From NCBI RefSeq assembly GCF_033958435.1, contig NC_134146.1, positions 27,488,501-27,552,500 on the forward strand: a DNA stretch of 64,000 nt, given 5' to 3'. The notes beneath the pieces were generated by a model, which did no database searches, had not been told where the DNA came from, and saw only the letters and a program-made list of their open reading frames with translations. Made by a program: the position numbers and the translations under genes. This document shows, in pieces, positions 21,436-34,160 of this stretch; positions within the stretch are counted from its first letter, which is position 1, and each line of letters begins with the position of its first letter. Source of the DNA: Carettochelys insculpta (taxonomy: Eukaryota > Chordata > Testudines > Carettochelyidae).

Positions 21436-24000
21436 AGTGTACCTGCAAAAGAAATCAGGAGACTCAGACACCAAAATGTCCGCCCCCCTCTTCCCAGTTT
21501 TTTTTCATCAAGAATGATAAAATGATACCTAATGATTGAGATTGATTGTTGCAGAGCCCAAGCCTGCATTCATTGCTTCTAAAGAAATCTTGCTGAAGTC
21601 AATTTTGTTGCATAAAGTCTTCAGGATTGGATCTATAGTAAGTTGGTATGGTTCTTGCTTCATAAATGCCATATTTCCAAGTTATTTAAAACTCTTCTAT
21701 AAATTATTTTAGTAAAAGTGTGAAGGGCAAATGTTCACTGTAAAGAGCTGACATTTACAGAAAATATAGGTAATAAAAATGAGACCACTGGCTATCACAA
21801 ACAGAAGAATGGTTTCCTAACCATTTTTGACATCTTTCAGTCACATCAGCATGATTATCTTTTTACTTTTGATGGTGTAGTCTGTCATTCAATCAACATG
21901 TATACATTTAATCTGCATCTGAAAAACAGCTGCTTGATATTAAACATAACTACCCTGGACTCATTGAAGCCCATTGGGTAACTATGGCCTGATTGAAAGT
22001 CCACTGAAGTAAGTGGGAAGACACTTACTGATTCCAGTGGTCTTTTGATAAGGCCTCTAATACATGTTTAAGAGAAACTTAAAATGTGTTTACAGAGTAG
22101 ACAATTACTGTCCATCTTGCAGGCTTCACATATTTTGGAATCTTGATTGGTGTTCAGATTCTCTTAAATAAATGGGGCTTGGCACTTTCAGACCACACAG
22201 AATCAGGCCATTATTGTTGGGCTCATTAATGCCAGTTGTATAAATAGAATTGTATTTACATCACATTAGGGAACGTCAATAATTGTATGAGGCCTATCTT
22301 GGTCCTTACTCAGGCAACTTCATATTGAAGTCGGCAGGCATTTGGCTTAAGAAAGAAATGCAGGACGCATTGAAATGCCACTGTGACTCTGGATGCTGAA
22401 GTCAGAGGGGTGGGTTAACTGTTTCACGGTTAGTACAGTACTAATTCTGTTTTCCATTTTTTTAAATTAAAAATTACTCTTAAGGGGTAGACTAGTTTTC
22501 CATTGTTCTAACATCATTATAGAAACTTTAAACCAACATTGGTTCCATCTAAAATAAAACTTTTCACTTCTATTTGTGCCCACTCCCCAGTTTTTATGGA
22601 GTTAAAATTAGTTTAATTCTTGTCTGTGCATCACTGTTGTTAGTGAGATCAGCACAGCTGCAGAAATAGAACTTTTCAGCCAGTTTCCAGCAGCGCCAGA
22701 AGGGGAATCTACAGTGTATTCTTGAGAAGTTCACATGAGTCCCACTCCTAGGAGTTTTGGATGCCATCAGTCCCGTCATTTTATCTTCCCATGGCGTTGA
22801 CAAGGCATGTCAATGTCCAATAGGCCCTTGCCACATTTCAAGTTGTTTAATGGAGTCAGGGGGGCTCAGAACCATTCAGGATTAGGCCTCAATGAATAAC
22901 TGGAGTTTATAGCTTCTTGATGAAATTTATCAGAACAAAGAGGGCCCAGATGGCAACATTATCCTCAGGATTTGTACTTCAAGGGTGTTTGTGGTTTGGA
23001 GAACCTTATATGGGCCTTCTGATCTAGGTTGAATTTGGCAAAAATGTTGGATTTGTGTTTCGAAGACACCTAGACGTCCCCTACACATTCTAGGGCTCAG
23101 ATTCTGGCTGCCTCACATGAAGAGGGGAATGGAGTTAAAAACAGGGACATGCGTAGTAGCTAAATCTCCAGGTTCCTTCAAGTCATCTCCATGATTAGAG
23201 CTGTGTCCCAACTCCTATGCAACAGGGTCTCTTGGGGGTGTGATCAAGGCCTTTTAGCATATATCCCTTGTGTTTCACATTGATAACTATCCAGCCTTTA
23301 TGGGCTTTGGAAAGTGCACACCAGAGTGACATCTCTGCTGCCCTTCAAACAGGTGCATCACATGATTCCTTTCAGGCCTGGTTAGAGTAAAGATGGTGCC
23401 ACATTCTCATTGCTCTCCAGACTGGTGTTAGGAGTTGCCACTAGTGATACTAATTTGGAGCCTTTGTAATGATCCCGGTAAAAAGAACTGTGGGGGAAGG
23501 CTCCTGGTGCTCTCACTCTCACTTAGACATAGAGCAGTTGAGTCCTTAATCTGTACCTGTTTCTTCTAAAGTGCAGTAAGTCAGACTTCATCTGTCATAA
23601 TGTCGGTGCAGGTGAAGTGTTGGCAGGGAGAGAGACTTTCCTGTAGTTAGAGGGTGTGGCGAGGTATCAGAAAAAAGACAATAATAAAAACAACACAGCA
23701 GAGACACCATTCCAAACTGTCGTAGCTGTATCTGATTTCAGTGACCGACAGGGAAATATCTGAGGCTCTGGACCTAAAACACTTTACTTTGAAGTGGTTC
23801 AGATAGAGCTCTTGCTGTGGACGCCTGTCCTTTTGAAGTCTTCCAGAATCCACTGCCTCCACGATCTGCTGCAGGAGCTGAGGGATAAGTAACAGATTTC
23901 ACCTGAGACTTTTTTAGAGCAACTCTGCAAAGATGTAGGACAAAACCGCAGCATGTTAGACCACGTTTGCCACATCCACCATTGACACACTGCACCCTTA

Positions 24001-24711
24001 GGCTACGTCTACACGTGCAGCCAACATCGAAATAGCTTATTTCGATGTTGCGACATCGAAATAGTCTATTTCGATGAATAACGTCTACACGTCCTCCAGG
24101 GCCAGCAACGTCGATGTTCAACTTCGACGTTGCTCAGCCCAACATCAAAATAGGCGCAGCGAGGGAACGTCTACACGTCAAAGTAGCACACATCGAAATA
24201 GGGATGCCAGGCACAGCTGCAGACAGGGTCACAGGGCAGACTCAACAGCAAGCCACTCCCTTAAAGGGCCCCTCCCAGACACAGTTGCACTAAACAACAC
24301 AAGATACACAGAGCTGAGAACTGGTTGCAGACCCTGTGCCTGCAGCATAGATCCCCAGCTGCCGCAGAAGCAGCCAGAAGCCCTGGGCTAAGGGCTGCTG
24401 CCCACGGTGACCATAGAGCCCCGCAGGGGCTGGAGAGAGAGCATCTCTCAACCCCCCAGCTGATGGCCGCCATGGAGGACCCAGCAATTTCGACGTTGCG
24501 GGACGCGGATCGTCTACACGGTCCCTACTTCGACGTTGAACGTCGAAGTAGGGCGCTATTCCTATCTCCTCATGAGGTTAGTGACTTCGACGTCTCGCCG
24601 CCTAACGTCGAAGTTAACTTCGAAATAGCGCCCGACGCGTGTAGACGCGACGGGCGCTATTTCGAAGTTGGTGCCGCTACTTCGAAGTAGCGTGCACGTG
24701 TAGACGCAGCT
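24001..24711. mobile_element. 711-nt CpG-rich MITE with internal palindromes
   Basis: The left end GGCTACGTCTACACGTGCA and the right end TGCACGTGTAGACGCAGC are inverted repeats. TTA flanks both sides (23998-24000 and 24712-24714), the 3-bp TWA duplication typical of PIF/Harbinger elements. Sub-terminal regions hold many short palindromes built from ATTTCGATGT and CTTCGACGTTGA words. The middle (about 24240-24470) is not palindromic. CpG density is far above that of the surrounding DNA, so the insertion is probably young. It has an ATG-led frame across the right half (24325-24690) without resemblance to a known transposase. Confidence 0.8.
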
Positions 24712-26449
24712 TTAGTGTTTAAATTAGAACCATCTCACCAGTTCAGTTTGAATTAGTGTATCTTCAGTGTGACATCAGATCAGCGTATAAAGTTTCAAAT
24801 GAGACTGCCAATTAGGGAAGCATAATGGACCAGACTTTTCAAATAATTTAGGAATTTAGAGAAGCAGAGAGACACCCCATCAGATACTCAGAAGATCCTA
24901 GTTGTGTGAGTCTGCTTGAAATGAATGGCAGTTGGATGCCTAAGTGTGTCTGAAAAATCCCACAAGGTGCCTAGTTGAGATAACTAAACACCATTAAAAA
25001 GTATGTGTTTGACGGTCTGATCTTGCACCACTCTGAAACAAAGGGAGTTATGCCGCTAAGTTCAGTGCGAGCAGGACCAAGCCCTAAGTGCTTTCCTAAC
25101 TAGAGATGGATTTAGACACATTCTTTCACATTTTCCTTATTTGGAGCCTCTAGCTCTGGGAATTAATTTTGCTCCCCAGAAATTGAAATTTTAATGGAAA
25201 AAGGATCAGGCTTCATAACACTAATTCTTCATGAAGATTGAAGCATTTGTGTTCTCTACTGATAATCTAGTGTATGTGGTGCTTTCGAGATATAATTAAA
25301 TAAAAAAACTGAGTGCAAAAAGCAAATCAGGAGTAGGAAATATATATAATGAGGAAAAGGAAGTGCCTAAAATCCCAGTGAAAACAGAGTATTCAAGAAA
25401 ATTACTATATTCTCTCTAGGAATAATTTACCGAGAAGTTATAATCAGTTAAATTAACACATGCTTGAAATCAAGTGCTGCCTTGTGGTAAAATGCCTAGG
25501 AACATTTGAACTTGCAATTTCACTGTTCATACACTCTTATTGGTAAATCAGAGCTTTTGAGATCAACATTAAGGTCACAGTAAAAGTGATTTTTTATCAT
25601 TGGCAGGTGGGTCCTACTGCTTTATGTCTTCATATTTGCAAGTTATTGCACCCTAACTAGTATTTTCATTGCTGCCTTGTGTTCATTTGCTGCAAATCCC
25701 TCTCAAAACTGTGTGTACTGGTTATAACATTAATGATGATAATAATTCAAACTAAAATGTAAGGTGAAAGTTTTACAGTTATGTTTCAGAGACTCCTTAC
25801 AGAAAGCTAACTCTTGTTTTGAGCATGTACACTTAATTATGCATGGAATGACGTAATATGCTAGGTGTAATAAAATATGTAAAACACCATAAATAGGGTT
25901 TTTGTATGTGTTTAATAACATAGGATGTCACGGCTCTCAGAAATACTCTTGCAAACTCATTGACATTGAGTTTGTGTGGGTATAATTGAGATCAGTTGGT
26001 CCATAGCGTGTGGATTCATGGCCAAATCTAGAGCCAACATACTCGCTCTCCCAAGCATTCCATTTGACTTCAGTAGCAATTCACACGTGAGTAAAGCAAG
26101 TTGGATAAGGCCTTTCATTTCATTCGCCATCCTTTAAAACATATTTCATGAATATATACATTCTTTTTTATTTAATAGAAACAGTAAAGAAATTAGAAGG
26201 ATTAATCATGCTATTTTCCCCAATAGCCTTAAATGTGTCCTCTACTAATAACAGGCATTAACTTCCATGTTATCCCCAGCAGTAATTATATTAATTACTG
26301 TTCTTTTCTCCAAAAGAAAATGGCTTTGGCATTGTGCAAACCAGTGCTACATTGCTTATGAATCTGTATATCTCAGAAGATAATATGCATCACCACTGAG
26401 GTGCAATAATTTCCTTTTGTTATTGCCGTATTGTGTTAAGGTAATAGAA

Positions 26450-26600
26450 AGCAGTGGTAATGTAGCTGTGTTGGTCCCAGAATATGCGACAGACAGAGTG
26501 AGTGAGGAAGAAGAGCTCTGTGTCAGCTTGAAAGCCTCTCTCGGTCACCAGCAGAATTTGGTCCAATAAAAGATATTACCTCACCCACTCTGTCTCTCCA
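26450..26600 (+). repeat. SINE with inverted body
   Basis: It begins GTGGTAATGTAGCTGTGTTG and GTCCCAGAATATG, followed by CAGACAGAGTGAGTGAGG. It then continues as the reverse complement of the same family (TTTGGTCCAATAAAAGATAT, TACCTCACCCACTCTGTCTC). The head is therefore in + orientation and the body inverted, making a hairpin. A body piece in normal orientation is present at 44945-45010. Confidence 0.6.
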
Positions 26601-28387
26601 AGTTAACAGTACAGCAGTAGCTCCCACAGACAGTGTCATTGAGAGTCTGTTTCCATTTTCATATGATCCACATTTTCAGAACTCCATTATTTATTTTAGT
26701 TCTTATGAAGGTAAATTTATCTAACGTAGTTAAATAGGCAAGAAGGTCTTTTCCAATAACTTGCAGCATGATGGAACATGAAGAGTTGGGCCGTTTGTTT
26801 ATAATGCTTAATTTTGAAGTTTCAGGTAAGAAGCAACAACCAAAAAGCAGATACTGCATTCTCAGTGTGGAGCAAGGCATTTACCTAGTCAGACTGCCAG
26901 AGTACTGGGATTTGAAAACTAGCAGTTGGGCATGCCGAAAAATGCAGTGTTTGTATTGACATTGATGTCTCTTTGGAGAAGTCAGTGGGTATTAATTAAT
27001 AAGTATTTGTATAGCACAAGAGAGTGACAGACTACAAGATTATCTCTCTCAGCTGAACAATTATTGAAATACTTTTGATGTTCTATTAAGGTCATAGGGC
27101 CCACAGACCCCATAACTGGTGGCCATTTAAAATTGTGTCCTACAGCATATAAACAATTCCAGCCAAGCTTGTTTAAGATGTGCTGGGGGCTGTGTGAGAG
27201 GCCTGTATTTTTTTAACCTCCATTTAAAATACAAGATAAAGGGAGGAAAATCAAAGTAAAATTTGACACTTTGTCTTCAGTTTACCACACAATGTCTAAA
27301 TATGGTAAATAATACCTTGTGTAAAATCATCACTGCCCTTGCTAGAGCTGGGCAAACATTTAGCAAAACAAGCAGATTCAGGTCGACCAAAACTTTTTTT
27401 GAATTTGGGTTGATTTTCCACATTGTTTCAGTTGTAAAAAAAAATCAAAATATTTAAAATCTCCAAATCAAAACAAACTGCTTTATTTCAAATGAAACAT
27501 TTATTTAGACTCAAAATCATTTTTAAATATTCTTTTTGGAACTGCCAGTGAATCAAGATATCATTTATTCACATAGCCCTAGTCCTAACACCTATGCAGT
27601 ACCAAGGCACATCAGCTCTGGCCCCTGATAGGCCCCCACCAACTCTCCCTGCCCCATCTCTTCTTGGGACCACTGCAAAAAAGAGATCACAGCCCTTGGT
27701 TGTACATTTTTTACGGTTGGACCATGTCCCTTAGCCTGCTCCAGATCTCAGCCTGTGCACTCTTCGCTCCTTTTCTCAGCAGCGTAAGAGAGTCTTAGGC
27801 AAGGAGAACTCTGTGTGGAGGATCCTATATGTATATGGATTGGAGAACGAGAACAGCAATCCCATCTCTTCATTCTTTATTATTCTGCACATCTCCCTAT
27901 ACTCTTAGTGTCAGTATTAACATAATTGTGGGAGCTGGCTGACCCTGAGGGTATTAAAGATAAATAACACGTTTGATCATTTCCTCTAACCTTAATAAAA
28001 TATAGTAAAAAGAAATACATTTTTATTTTTACATTAACAATATGTCAGAAAGTTAAAAAAATTAATCAGATAAAACTGAATTTTGAAATAAGCCATGAGA
28101 CTTTTTCCTAGTAATATTTTATAGACAAATGAAACTATGCAGAAATAAAGGCAAACAAAATGCACCAGCACACAGTTCAATCAGCTTTTTCTTCACTTAA
28201 AACTAGTTCTAACTGATCACTGTGCTATTGTGTGATTTGATTGTGCTGACAGTTACATGCCACTGTTCCCATAATAACAATTTTTCTTCTTTGTTTAAAT
28301 GAAATTTTCTAATTACACGTGTGATGGGTTGTTTTAATTCTTTTCCCTTTTCAAATCCACCTTCCTGTTGCAATGCATGATGGGCAG

Positions 28388-28423
28388 GCTCAATATTGTG
28401 CATGACACCCGCTACAAGTGTTG
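28388..28423 (+). CDS. MBNL1: MBNL1 36-nt cassette exon
   Basis: The exon lies between GATGGGCAG and GTGTTG|GTAGGT. It completes a split Gly codon from the preceding exon and leaves a G for the next, adding GSILCMTPATSV. Inclusion or skipping keeps the reading frame (…LPP-GSILCMTPATSV-VPMVHG… or …LPP-VPMVHG…). Both forms exist in mammalian MBNL1. In this numbering it is a 36-nt alternative exon in the C-terminal region. It is too short to stand out as an open frame and is supported by flanking splice sites plus exact reading of the known peptide. The upstream flank includes CTTCCTGTTGCAATGCATGA, a modest pyrimidine tract. Confidence 0.93.
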
Positions 28424-29124
28424 GTAGGTGCCAGCTTTGTTTCTTGATTATCTTAAACATGTGGTGCAGCTCACAGACCCTCAAAATCCACTGCTAGGTT
28501 TTAACTTATAGCTGTGGCATCAGTCCATCCCCCCCATCACAACCTCTGCACTAACACCTGTCAATTAAATGCAGTTGTTTTATTTAATTGACATGGACAC
28601 CTAGAAATCAGATAATAGTGTTCAGAATTGCGCATTTTTCCTTAGTGGATTTTGATTGGACTGTGAGTTATGTTTAGCAACTGTCTTGTATTAAGTAATA
28701 TACTGCATTTTACTATAGTAATACAGAAATATTCCTTCATTCAAACAGATCAATTTTTATGTGTGGTAGATACTTGGGTTGGATTTTCTTGTTTGTGTTT
28801 TTGTTTAGACATAAAAATGTAAACCTAAGGCCATTTTAAAATCTTTTTGTTGATTTCATGTTGAAACAATTTAACTTTTGTCTTGATTTTCTTGATTTGA
28901 TGGTAACACCGTTTTTCCCTTTTCTCCCTCTTTCATTTCCCTTTTCCCTGGAATGTTGTCCTGCTTTGCACTGTGATTGCATGTCACTTGCTGGCAATGA
29001 TGTCTCGTCACATGGCTTATTGCTGTGATAAATACCATGCTCAATTATTCTATCACATGTTGCCCTGGTTCCCATACTGCTTCACTCTTCTGTATGTTGG
29101 CTTATTTGATTTTCCTTCCGAAAG
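28424..29124 (+). other. MBNL1: MBNL1 intron between the 36-nt and 95-nt exons
   Basis: A 701-nt intron with donor GTAGGT and acceptor TTCCGAAAG. No mobile element is recognisable. It contains an 11-bp perfect hairpin at 28560-28592 and a pyrimidine-rich stretch around 28910-28960. Confidence 0.7.
28560..28592 (+). promoter_or_regulatory. Intronic hairpin downstream of the 36-nt exon
   Basis: GTCAATTAAAT and ATTTAATTGAC form a perfect 11-bp stem with an 11-nt loop, GCAGTTGTTTT. It lies 137 nt after the 36-nt exon in an intron otherwise free of repeats. A role in splice regulation is inference only; AT-rich stems of this length can also arise by chance. Confidence 0.3.
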
Positions 29125-29219
29125 TTCCCATGGTGCACGGTGCTACGCCAGCCACTGTGTCTGCAGCAACAACATCTGCCACAAGTGTCCCCTTCGCTGC
29201 AACAGCCACAGCCAACCAG
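29125..29219 (+). CDS. MBNL1: MBNL1 exon (95 nt): Ala/Thr-rich C-terminal region
   Basis: The exon lies between CTTCCGAAAG and AACCAG|GTTTGC. With the G carried from the preceding exon it reads [20 protein letters not shown] then [12 protein letters not shown] and ends in phase 0. It is a low-complexity Ala/Thr/Ser/Val segment with no domain. In mammals this exon is alternatively spliced. Its 95-nt length means that skipping shifts the frame of the following exon, giving the tail DTHNICRTSD and a stop at 32531-32533. The GTTTGC donor and the purine-rich acceptor are both weak, as expected for a regulated exon. Confidence 0.95.
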
Positions 29220-32200
29220 GTTTGCTAATTTACAGCTTTGTTCCTTAAAAACAACTTGAAATTGGTGCTTTTAATGAGCATGGGGGTTTTGATTTTACTT
29301 CTTGTTGGCCTACACATTCTCTCTAAGAGTTGCAGCATAGTAAGCATTTTGTCCATGCTCTGAAGGTGCTACAGCTCCATCTCTGACACTAAAAATATTT
29401 CACATGAGATTTTCTGATGCAGTCTTGACATTTCCTAGACCACATTCCTAATTTCTCTTTCCATAGATCTAAAGAGACAGGGATAGTACATAGAATGCAA
29501 TTCTAAAGCCTACAGCTCTTTTGCTTGCAAAACTCTGATCAAAGTGCCTGGAGGGATTACAGGCTAAGGAATTTAAGAGTCTGGACCTCTTCAAAAGCAA
29601 AGGAAAAACATTTGTGCTCAGCCCACCCAGGGCACAATTGTAAATCGTTGTCTCAACTTGTGAAATACTTAGGAAAGTCTTTATTAATTTTATAATGGAC
29701 AAACTTTAACTAACCAAATGTCCTTTAAGACTTGACTAAGCTCCTTCTAAACTACCACCATGAATGTTGTTGCATATGGCATACAATATGAAAACAAACA
29801 CTTAACACGGTAAATCTTCAGTTAAATTTCTTCTTGTACTGCCACAAACAATGGTGTTTAGAAATGTTGTGAGCCACATTTTCATGGATGCATCTTCTAT
29901 TTATTCTAGTGGAAACAGCACTTACATAAATGAGGGTGGAAGCTGGCCTCATGTTTTAGCTAAAGCAGTTGTTTCAAATTCTGTTGTTTTATATTACATC
30001 ATAGTTGAACATTAAATGTAAGGAATAAAAATATTCTGAAGACCACTTCCTTTTTCTTCTATTTAAATCTACACAGAAATAAATGTAACAGCCCACACAA
30101 GAATTTTAGAATTCCTGTACATTATCATTGTACTAAAAGCAGAGAACCAAATTCTGTGCTAAGATGCAAGCAATGTTCTCAGTCAGTGTACTGCGAGGTC
30201 CACAAATGCCTTGGGGGTTTTTGCTTGTTTTTAAAAAATGTCCTTAACTCAGTTTCCAGTTTTGTGGGAGATCTTTCAGAATTAATTGCAGGGTTATTGT
30301 GCTAAGATTTAAGGCTAAGATTTTAAAAATCTGCTTCCATTAAATTCTGCATACTTTTTAAATATCCAGTCAGGCAGTCAGACCTATGAACACTAGTATT
30401 TGTGCCTGAAATCTAATTTACTTAGACGTTTGCACCTGCAGGCTACTGCACTTGTAAATGGGACACTAATGTTATTACTCAGTAGCCTCTTCCAAAAAAG
30501 TGTTGAGTGCTATAAATTTTCATTGAAGTTTGAGAATCTGAGCCTCCTTTGGGGCCAGGCCCAGAGCCTTTAGTATTTGACCTGAATTTTCTTCATCGTT
30601 GTTTGCACCATATTGTTTCTAAGCTAACTGTAATCACTTTGATGACATATGCAGGAACTGGGACAGCCATCATTCCTGAAAAGCACACTGGTATAATGAT
30701 TTATAAGAGTGCACATCGGATTCCCATGTGTTAATTAGTGTTCCATAATCTGGTCAGTCTTCACAGAAATTGAGTGTAATTCCTCACCACAGGCTTAACT
30801 AATTCCCTTACAGATTTAACCCAGAATAAAATTAATTTAATATCCAGGTATCCTCATGCAGGAGGTATCATTCTTGTAAATAAGTGTCAGCTATATAAAT
30901 CTACTGTATGTCAGACGCATCATAATAGCATGAGTCATTTGTTGCACAATTCAGATAATTTTGATTGTGTAGCCTGCATATCCCTGAGAACTGCTGAAGT
31001 GAGGGAGAACCACAAAATATGCCTGTTCTTTCTGTGAGGTGCTAAGCGCTTGCCCAAAGAGAGGGAATCTTTCTGTTGTAGAATCTGATCATTTCATGCA
31101 CTTTTTTCCTGGACCCTCACATCACACTTCAGTAAAGTATTGCAGCCAAACCTCCATATATACATATATAAATAATATATGTATATAGTATGTAAACCAA
31201 TGCTGAAATTGTTTAATGCCACCCAACGCAATGCCCATGCATGCGAAAGGTCTGAAGATCTGACCCTTCATCTTCATTGACTGACTGGTGTTGAAGGTCG
31301 TTGGTATGGTTTGACAGCACTATCCCTGATGCTTCTACGCAGTTGGGTGCAACATCTTCTCCTGCAGCAGTAGAAAAAATGGTATGAGAAGCTTCATTAT
31401 GCTTGAAGCACATTTCTGTGCAAGTTGGCAATGCTGTAAAAGTATATAAAGATGATAGGTAAAGAAAAGTCATTAGAGATTAGAAAAAAACAACCACCAC
31501 TGAAAACATTTAGTTTAAGAACTGTATTTCCACCCTCCATTTCTTTTGTGGGTTTATATATCAGACTTATTAGCTGATGGGAAATGTAACTTGTATGACC
31601 GTAAATAGCTGTTAACCTTGAAAAAAGAGTACCAAATTGTGTTTTTCCTGTACCTAAATATATCTTTCCACGTCCCTGTCCTGTGTGTGATGACAATTTA
31701 TGTACAATACCTTTAACATTTGTAGTTCTGCAAGGCTTGTGTATATGCACTCCCACTGACTTCCGTCTATGTGCCACCCATTGGAGGTTTTGCGGGATCA
31801 GGCTCCAGAGAGATGATTGGCTTGTGTGCTTCTTTGCTACTTCTAAATATTATTTTGAGGATTTATTTGTACACGGTACTATGGAAAATGAGTTGATAAA
31901 CTTTAGGAGCCATTTCAAATTCTATCGACAAAGACCAATGTTCTGAGAATTGTTCACTCTTTGGGGTGCCTTCCTTTTTTGGTGCCCAACTTTGAAATCT
32001 TGTACCGCATTTTTATAGGAGATGTGGACCCACATCTCAGCTCACCTGTGGGTCTTTGCCCACTTTGAAAACAGCATAGCGGGACATCTTAGGTTTGGCA
32101 CCCAGTAGTAGACTCCCCCAAAGTTAATGATCTCTGTGCAAAATTTGGTTGAAGTTGTTTAACTGTTTTAAGTGTAGTACCCAAATCACAGAATTTTGTG

Positions 32201-32501
32201 TCGGCCAACAAAAAGGGCTCCTCTCAATTACTGCATTGCATGAACTTTTGTAGATTTTAACTTCTCTTACTTTCTAAACAAACAATAATACTTATTTACA
32301 TTGGTCAAACAGTACTTACCACAGTGTTTTTCAGTTTTAAGTTGCTACTCTAGCCCTTCCGCGGACTATACCTTATAGTATAAAGTCCACCACCTCCCAG
32401 CTGATCCCAACTTTTCTGAGCTGTTATATTCTTTAATAAAATGTTGTATGTATTGTTGATTTATTGCACATGTTGTTCATTGTTTAAATTTTTACCTATA
32501 G
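29220..32501 (+). other. MBNL1: MBNL1 intron between the 95-nt and 75-nt exons
   Basis: A 3.3-kb AT-rich intron with donor GTTTGC and acceptor TTTTACCTATAG. An alternating TA-rich tract lies at 31156-31191. I recognise no transposon or further exon here, though several short open frames occur by chance. Confidence 0.65.
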
Positions 32502-32576
32502 ATACCCATAATATCTGCCGAACATCTGACTAGCCACAAGTATGTTACACAGATGTAGACATTTTGTCATCAAACA
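32502..32576 (+). CDS. MBNL1: MBNL1 penultimate exon (75 nt) with the usual stop codon
   Basis: The exon follows TTTTACCTATAG. It encodes IPIISAEHLTSHKYVTQM and then TAG at 32556-32558, the standard C-terminus of the long MBNL1 isoforms. The likely donor is AAACA|GTAAGT at 32577, which leaves 18 nt of 3' UTR before the last junction. That is too short to trigger nonsense-mediated decay. If the donor were not used, the exon would extend as an alternative 3' UTR, but I see no nearby strong poly(A) signal. Frame depends on the 95-nt exon: when that is skipped, a TAG at 32531-32533 ends the protein early. Confidence 0.93.
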
Positions 32577-33952
32577 GTAAGTTTCCAATGAATGGCTTGC
32601 ATACTTTTCATATTCTGTGCATGTGCATAACTTTACTTTTTCAGGGACAGATTGGATTCTTAAAAAAATTAAGAATATGTGAAAATATTCTAGAAGACAC
32701 TACCCAGCTTCTGGCACATGTCAGTCACAATGCTCATATAGGGATGGGTTTCAAAAAAATATTGCAGAAACAGATAAGTATGTGGGGGTGGTTTCAGTTG
32801 AGTTAGACAACAAGAGTTCCCTTTGCTGACACTCTCAGCCAAGGATGAAACAGGCAGAAAGCTGAAAACCCCCCTCTTCTCAGAAACAGATTACACAAAT
32901 TCTGCATAGCAGCTACTCGGTAACCTCTAATACACAGTACTTACCAGAGTGCCCTCCTTTTTACTTGTGCAGGTGATATACATGATGATGGAAAAGATAA
33001 TCTCTTCCCCATTCCACCTGTAACCATACCCTTTATGCTAGCTTATTTGGAGTTGGTTCAGAGGGTCTTTCCCTAATGTCAGATGGTGAGGTGACCATTT
33101 TGAGCAAGCCAGTCTGCCAGTGATTTCCTCAGCCAATGGTCTTACTTACAGCCATCTGAATTTCACCCTTAATTGTTTGACCTGCTTCTTAAACATTAGC
33201 TTCCCATTTTCAGGGGGCTCAGGAGTTAATGAACTCAGATTCTTTTTATCTGCCCTGTGCTTGCCACTTCTAAAAGATGCAGTTACTGTGTCAACTTTAA
33301 TGTTCATGCCTGAAGGACACAAGATGTTTTGGGGAAGGTACTCCCCAACTTCTTAGCACGTGATTGGGCATCAGTATTTGCTCTAGTACACCCATTTTGT
33401 TAGCTGGAATTGGAAACTGCAAGTACCATGTTAATTACTGTTCACTCTCTGTGGCAGGTGTGGAGAGCGGACATCTAAGTCTCAGCTACCCGGGTAAATT
33501 AACAATAATTAACCTGCAGCTCCTGTATGGTTTCATCCCCTTCAAATAGTGTAGAGTAGCTGGAGAATGCTGCCGCCTAATTAGAATGGGCTTCAGCTTC
33601 TAGCAACATCTTGCTGCCCTTCTGAGGAAAGTAAACCTGGAACCAGACAAACTTAGCATGGGACAAAGACAGTATTATTTTGGAAGGAACTCTCATTAAT
33701 AAAACCAGAGTTTATTAAAGGCAAATCTAGCTATTGTTTGAGACTGGACAGAGACACCACTAGCTGTTATGCACCTTGGGCCATATGTGGGACAGGTAGC
33801 TTTATTGAGAGTTGCTTTTGAAAGACCTATTAAATAACGGTGTCTATTAAGCAAGCCTCTGCAATTGAGAATGAGGATTTATTCTTCACATTAACTCAGC
33901 TTGTGGCTTCTCTTGAACACAGACTGCCAAATTATGATAAATTATGTGTGGT

Positions 33953-34160
33953 ATTTTTGTGACATAGGTCACATAGTAGAGAGAGGTCATGCTGAGAATA
34001 TAAGATCAGTATACACTTGCATATGTTTGTCTTGATCTGAAGACCTAGATATTATATGTCAAATTTTTGTAATTTAACCTTTTTCACAAAGAAACATTTT
34101 TAATTGACTTCTCCTGTTGGGTTTTTCCCCCAATCTTTCTGTGATGAAATCCTAATTTAA
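33953..34160 (+). repeat. Diverged direct repeat, copy A
   Basis: The segment runs from TTTTTGTGACATAGGTCACA through GAGGTCATGCTGAGAATATA and ACACTTGCATATGTTTG to about GATGAAATCCTAATTT. It aligns along its whole length with 38759-38969 in the same orientation, with small indels and many substitutions. I do not recognise the family. Confidence 0.8.

Larger units (their letters stand above)
20760..28387 (+). other. MBNL1: MBNL1 intron upstream of the 36-nt exon
   Basis: A 7.6-kb intron. It contains a CR1/L3-like repeat at about 21268-21435, the 711-nt CpG-rich MITE at 24001 and a SINE fold-back at 26450-26600. Between 24840 and 25085 are words such as GGCAGTTGGATGCCTAAGTG that resemble an old fold-back repeat also present near 34795-34960. 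The remaining sequence is AT-rich with no exon that I can support. Confidence 0.65.

Noticed and set aside
31156..31191. The TA-rich tract as an origin or regulatory element
   Set aside because: It is an ordinary imperfect AT microsatellite in an intron with no further signals.
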